Shown here in pieces: positions 61,241 to 64,000 of a stretch of DNA of 64,000 bases; positions within the stretch are counted from its first letter, which is position 1; each line of letters begins with the position of its first letter. This DNA is from Geobacter sp. (GTDB taxonomy: Bacteria; Desulfobacterota; Desulfuromonadia; Geobacterales; Geobacteraceae). Location: NCBI GenBank assembly GCA_003314535.1, contig POSG01000011.1, forward strand, positions 1 to 64,000, in the 5' to 3' direction. The position numbers and the translations under genes are program-made. The notes beneath the pieces were generated by a model, which ran no database searches, was not told where the DNA came from, and was given only the letters and a program-made list of their open reading frames with translations.

Positions 61241-61977
61241 GGTGTCCTTCCGCGGACAATTTCGTCCACTATCGCCTCCACTGCGGCGGCCGGGTCTGGC
61301 GCCGCGCTGATGGGGCGACCGATCACCAGGTAATCGGACCCCGCGGCCACCGCATCTGCGGGGGTCATGACCCGCTTCTGGTCGTCGGTCGAGGCAAATG
61401 CGGGCCTGACTCCCGGGGTGACTATCAGGAAATCCTTGCCGCATGCCGCACGGATCAGCGGCACCTCCCGGGGGGAGGCCACCACACCGTCGATGCCGGC
61501 CTTCTTCGCCAGCAGCGCCAGGCGCACCACCATATCCTCGACTGAGCGCTCGATTCCCACCCCCCGCAGGGTCTCTTCGGTGGATGAGGTGAGGATGGTC
61601 ACCGCCAGCACCCTGGAGCGGTCAGCCCCGGTGAATTCCTTGCGGATCGTCTCCATGGTCCGGGCCATCATGTCGTAGCCGCCCAGGGCGTGGACGTTGA
61701 AGAGCTTCACCCGCAGTTTCGCCGCTTCCCGGGATGCCATGGCAACCGTGTTGGGAATGTCGTGGTACTTCAGGTCCAGGAACACCCCGGCGCCGAAGTT
61801 CTCGATCATCCGGACGATGTCCGGACCGTAGGCGGTAAAGAGCTGCTTGCCGACCTTGAACATCCCCACCTTGCCGGACAGGGTCGAAACCCAGTGCTTG
61901 GCGGCATTGAAGGTGTCGAAATCGAGGGCGAAAATAATTTTTGAACGGGCTTGGTCTTTTGTCATCGATATTACCAT
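61237..61977 (-). CDS. pyrF: Orotidine 5'-phosphate decarboxylase
   Basis: This 246-residue barrel has the catalytic FLDLKYHDIPNTVA (Asp-Lys-Asp motif). The last strand region TPGVRPAFASTDDQKRVMTPADAVAAGSDYLVIGRPI binds the phosphate. It makes UMP. The start is ATG 61977 or ATG 61965; neither has a clear ribosome site. It sits between proS and rlmB in one minus-strand unit, with a repeat in the spacer to proS. Confidence 0.95.
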   Translation of the reverse strand: MVISMTKDQARSKIIFALDFDTFNAAKHWVSTLSGKVGMFKVGKQLFTAYGPDIVRMIENFGAGVFLDLKYHDIPNTVAMASREAAKLRVKLFNVHALGGYDMMARTMETIRKEFTGADRSRVLAVTILTSSTEETLRGVGIERSVEDMVVRLALLAKKAGIDGVVASPREVPLIRAACGKDFLIVTPGVRPAFASTDDQKRVMTPADAVAAGSDYLVIGRPISAAPDPAAAVEAIVDEIVRGRTP

Positions 61978-61981
61978 TCAC

Positions 61982-62046
61982 GCAGGGGCGAGCCTTGATG
62001 TCGACCCATCACTGGGCAAACACAAGGTCTGCCCCCCTACCCCTAC
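61982..62046. repeat. Interspersed repeat in the proS-pyrF spacer
   Basis: The left end reads CAGGGGCGAGCCTTGATG and the right end TCTGCCCCCCTACCCCTAC. This is the type of small GTAGGGGC.../...GCCCCTAC element that I recall from many bacterial genomes. The copy at 63827-63887 has cleaner arms. Confidence 0.55.
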
Positions 62047-62082
62047 GGCAAAAACCGTCGTGAGATTCAAGGATATGCTTTC

Positions 62083-63801
62083 TTACCTGCCTTCCAGAGC
62101 TTCTTTTACCAGCGCCTTCACCTTCTCCACCGCTGCGGCTATGGGCAGCAACTCCACCTCGCCGCTTTTCCGGTCCTTCAGCTCCACGTTGCCGTTGGCC
62201 AGGTTCTTGCTCCCGACCACGATGCGCAGCGGGATGCCGATCAGGTCCGCGTCCTTGAACTTGAAGCCGGGGCGCTCGTCCCGGTCGTCCAGCAGCGCTT
62301 CCACGCCGGCCCGGGAAAGCTCCTCGCAGATTCGCTCCGAGGCTTCCCTTACCGGCTCTTCCTTGACGTTGAGGGCCGAGATGATGCAGTGGAACGGCGC
62401 GATGGGAATGGGGAAGATGATGCCGTTCTCGTCGTGGTTCTGCTCGATGCAGGCTGCCACGGTGCGGCCTATACCGATGCCGTAGCACCCCATGAATATG
62501 ATCTGCTCCTTGCCGTCAGCATCCAGGTAGGTAGCCTTGAGGGCCTTGGAATACTTGGTGCCCAGTTTGAAGACGTGGCCGACCTCGATGCCGCGCCACA
62601 TCTCCAGGACTCCCGATTCGCAGCGGGGGCAGGCATCGCCGTGGACCACGTTGCGGATATCCACGAACCTGGCGACCTGGAAATCACGCTCCAGGTTGAC
62701 GTTCTTCAGGTGCATGTCCTGCTCGTTGGCGCCGGTGACGGAGTTCTTCATCCCCCTGACGGCAAGGTCGGCAACGATCCTGACCTTAATCCCCACCGGC
62801 CCGGCGAACCCGACCGGCGCGCCGGTGACCTTCAGTACCGTCTCGTCACCCGCCATCTCCAGTTCAGTGCAATCCAGGGCGTTCTTGAGCTTGATCTCGT
62901 TCAGCTCGTGGTCGCCGCGAACCAGCGCCACCACAGGCTCGCCATCCGCCAGGAGCACGAGGGTCTTGATCATGGTCGCGGCATGCACTCCCAGGAATTC
63001 CGAAACTTCCTCGATGGTCCTTTTTCCCGGCGTGGCGACCCTTTCCAGGGCGCGGGGGTCGGCATGCTCGGCCACTTCAAGGGGCCGGGACTCGGCCTTT
63101 TCCACGTTGGCTGCGTACTCGCAGGCCGTGCAGGAAACGATGGCGTCTTCGCCCGAGTCGGCCAGCACCATGAACTCGTGGGAGGATGAACCGCCGATGG
63201 AGCCGGTGTCAGCCTCTACCGCGCGGAACCTGAGGCCGCACCGCTGGAAGATGCGGCGGTAGGCCTGGTACATCTTCTCGTAGGAAAGGTCCGCCGCATC
63301 GCCGTCAACGTCGAAGGAGTAGGCGTCCTTCATTATGAATTCCCGGCCGCGCATCAGGCCGAAGCGGGGACGGATCTCGTCGCGGAACTTGCTCTGGATC
63401 TGGTAGAGGTTGACCGGCATCTGGCGGTAGCTCTTGATCTCGCGCCGCACCAGGTCGGTAACCACTTCCTCGTGGGTGGGGCCGAGGCAGAATTCCGCGT
63501 CCTTGCGGTCCTTGATGCGCAGGAGCTCCTTGCCGTACTGGTCCCAGCGCTCCGACTCCTGCCAGAGCTCGGCAGGAATCACGCCCGGCATGAGGATCTC
63601 GATGGCCCCGGCCCGGTTCATCTCCTCCCGCACGATGTTCTCCACCTTGCGGATCGAGCGGAGCCCCAGGGGAAGGTAGTTATAGATGCCGGCCGCCAGC
63701 TTGCGGATCATGCCGGCCCTGAGCATGAGCTGGTGGGAAACCACCTCCGCGTCAGCGGGAGTTTCCTTCACCGTGGGAATGAAATACTGTGAATAGCGCA
63801 T
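62083..63801 (-). CDS. proS: Prolyl-tRNA synthetase
   Basis: This 572-residue class II synthetase is of the bacterial type. It starts [46 protein letters not shown]. Motif 2 is [19 protein letters not shown] and motif 3 is the [23 protein letters not shown] stretch. The YbaK-like editing insertion lies at about 220-400, with the anticodon domain at the end. It charges tRNA-Pro and removes Ala-tRNA-Pro. It leads the proS-pyrF-rlmB unit. Confidence 0.95.
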   Translation of the reverse strand: MRYSQYFIPTVKETPADAEVVSHQLMLRAGMIRKLAAGIYNYLPLGLRSIRKVENIVREEMNRAGAIEILMPGVIPAELWQESERWDQYGKELLRIKDRKDAEFCLGPTHEEVVTDLVRREIKSYRQMPVNLYQIQSKFRDEIRPRFGLMRGREFIMKDAYSFDVDGDAADLSYEKMYQAYRRIFQRCGLRFRAVEADTGSIGGSSSHEFMVLADSGEDAIVSCTACEYAANVEKAESRPLEVAEHADPRALERVATPGKRTIEEVSEFLGVHAATMIKTLVLLADGEPVVALVRGDHELNEIKLKNALDCTELEMAGDETVLKVTGAPVGFAGPVGIKVRIVADLAVRGMKNSVTGANEQDMHLKNVNLERDFQVARFVDIRNVVHGDACPRCESGVLEMWRGIEVGHVFKLGTKYSKALKATYLDADGKEQIIFMGCYGIGIGRTVAACIEQNHDENGIIFPIPIAPFHCIISALNVKEEPVREASERICEELSRAGVEALLDDRDERPGFKFKDADLIGIPLRIVVGSKNLANGNVELKDRKSGEVELLPIAAAVEKVKALVKEALEGR

Positions 63802-63826
63802 GGGGTATGCTTCCTTTGCAATAATT

Positions 63827-63887
63827 GTAGGGGCAGGTCCCTGTGCCTGCCCAATGAAAGGGCAACCACGGGGGAGATTGCCCCTAC
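63827..63887. repeat. GTAGGGGCA/TGCCCCTAC repeat upstream of proS
   Basis: GTAGGGGCA (63827-63835) and TGCCCCTAC (63879-63887) are perfect outer arms. An inner pair GGGCAGG.../...CCTGCCC folds within the left part. It is a small interspersed element between proS and the gene to its right. Confidence 0.65.
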
Positions 63888-63926
63888 GTTTCTTGAAATA
63901 TCATGATGTCGGCAAAATCACACCGA

Positions 63927-63951
63927 GGGCGGGTTGGAGACCCGACCCTAC
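63927..63951. repeat. Short hairpin repeat at the end of the right-edge gene
   Basis: On the minus strand it starts GTAGGGTCGGGTCTCC and continues AACCCGCCC; GGGT and ACCC arms pair around CTCCA. Its first bases include the TAG stop of the gene at the window edge. It may serve as a weak terminator. Confidence 0.5.
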
Positions 63952-64000
63952 AGCGGCTCCTCAGCCATCTTCTCCACTTCCGCCACCAGGGCATCCGCCA
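63948..64000 (-). CDS. 3' end of a gene cut by the window edge, possibly ispG
   Basis: Sixteen codons are visible and end at TAG (63950-63948): ADALVAEVEKMAEEPL. The helical acidic tail and the position next to proS suggest ispG (HMB-PP synthase), which precedes proS in Geobacter genomes as I recall. The sequence itself is too short to prove it. Confidence 0.4.
   Translation of the reverse strand, partial: ADALVAEVEKMAEEPL

Overview
This window reads as chromosomal DNA of a Desulfuromonadota bacterium of the Geobacter/Geotalea type. That is inferred from gene content: a trp operon carrying a second TrpB, a rubrerythrin-like protein, a proS-pyrF-rlmB block, several multidrug-export operons and a match to the sigma-54 promoter consensus. 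No rRNA, tRNA or CRISPR array was seen. Most of the window is GC-rich. Two stretches are visibly more AT-rich and look acquired: about 1-4.5 kb and about 27-36.5 kb.

Layout. (1) 1-4.5 kb: the probable end of an IS21-family element; a three-gene cassette (HNH nuclease, FRG-domain protein, DUF262 protein) lying between two identical, oppositely oriented palindromes; then a small two-repeat basic protein coupled to a membrane protein. (2) 5-12 kb: a sorbosone-dehydrogenase-like propeller protein, a Spy/CpxP-like chaperone and a MacA-MacB-TolC type exporter. (3) 12-19 kb: a cobalamin-binding radical SAM protein, a polysaccharide deacetylase, a cupin, a GH13 glucan enzyme, a sigma-54 promoter upstream of an XRE-like regulator, and two orphan proteins. 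(4) 19-27 kb: a 3' relic of comM, then MarR-MFS and MarR-OMF-FUSC-DUF1656-HlyD (an Aae-like exporter), linked by three TTGT-N4-ACAA sites. (5) 27-36.5 kb: an XRE regulator, a PocR-PAS-kinase-receiver hybrid, a diol-dehydratase-type glycyl radical enzyme with an unusual four-cysteine insertion, a GlcG/HbpS protein, its activase, and two nitroreductases. (6) 36.5-47.8 kb: comM, a lipoprotein, a YbhGFSR-like ABC exporter, a lone receiver, a class II photolyase and an SPFH protein. (7) 47.8-55.6 kb: trpE-G-D-C-B2-F-B, without trpA. (8) 55.8-64 kb: htpG, a rubrerythrin-like protein, glgC, a region-4 sigma mini-protein, rlmB, pyrF, proS and the 3' end of a gene that is probably ispG.

The window is also rich in small interspersed repeats. 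The clearest are three elements built from inverted arrays of 7-bp units (40.1, 43.3 and 53.1 kb) and a repeat of about 290 bp with 23-bp terminal inverted repeats that occupies nearly the whole predicted trp leader; a 53-bp fragment related to it lies at 15.2 kb. The best candidates for something undescribed are the palindrome-bounded DUF262/FRG/HNH cassette, the KAATAASK/SKTAAGSALSQ repeat protein with its membrane partner, and the PocR-kinase-linked glycyl radical enzyme.
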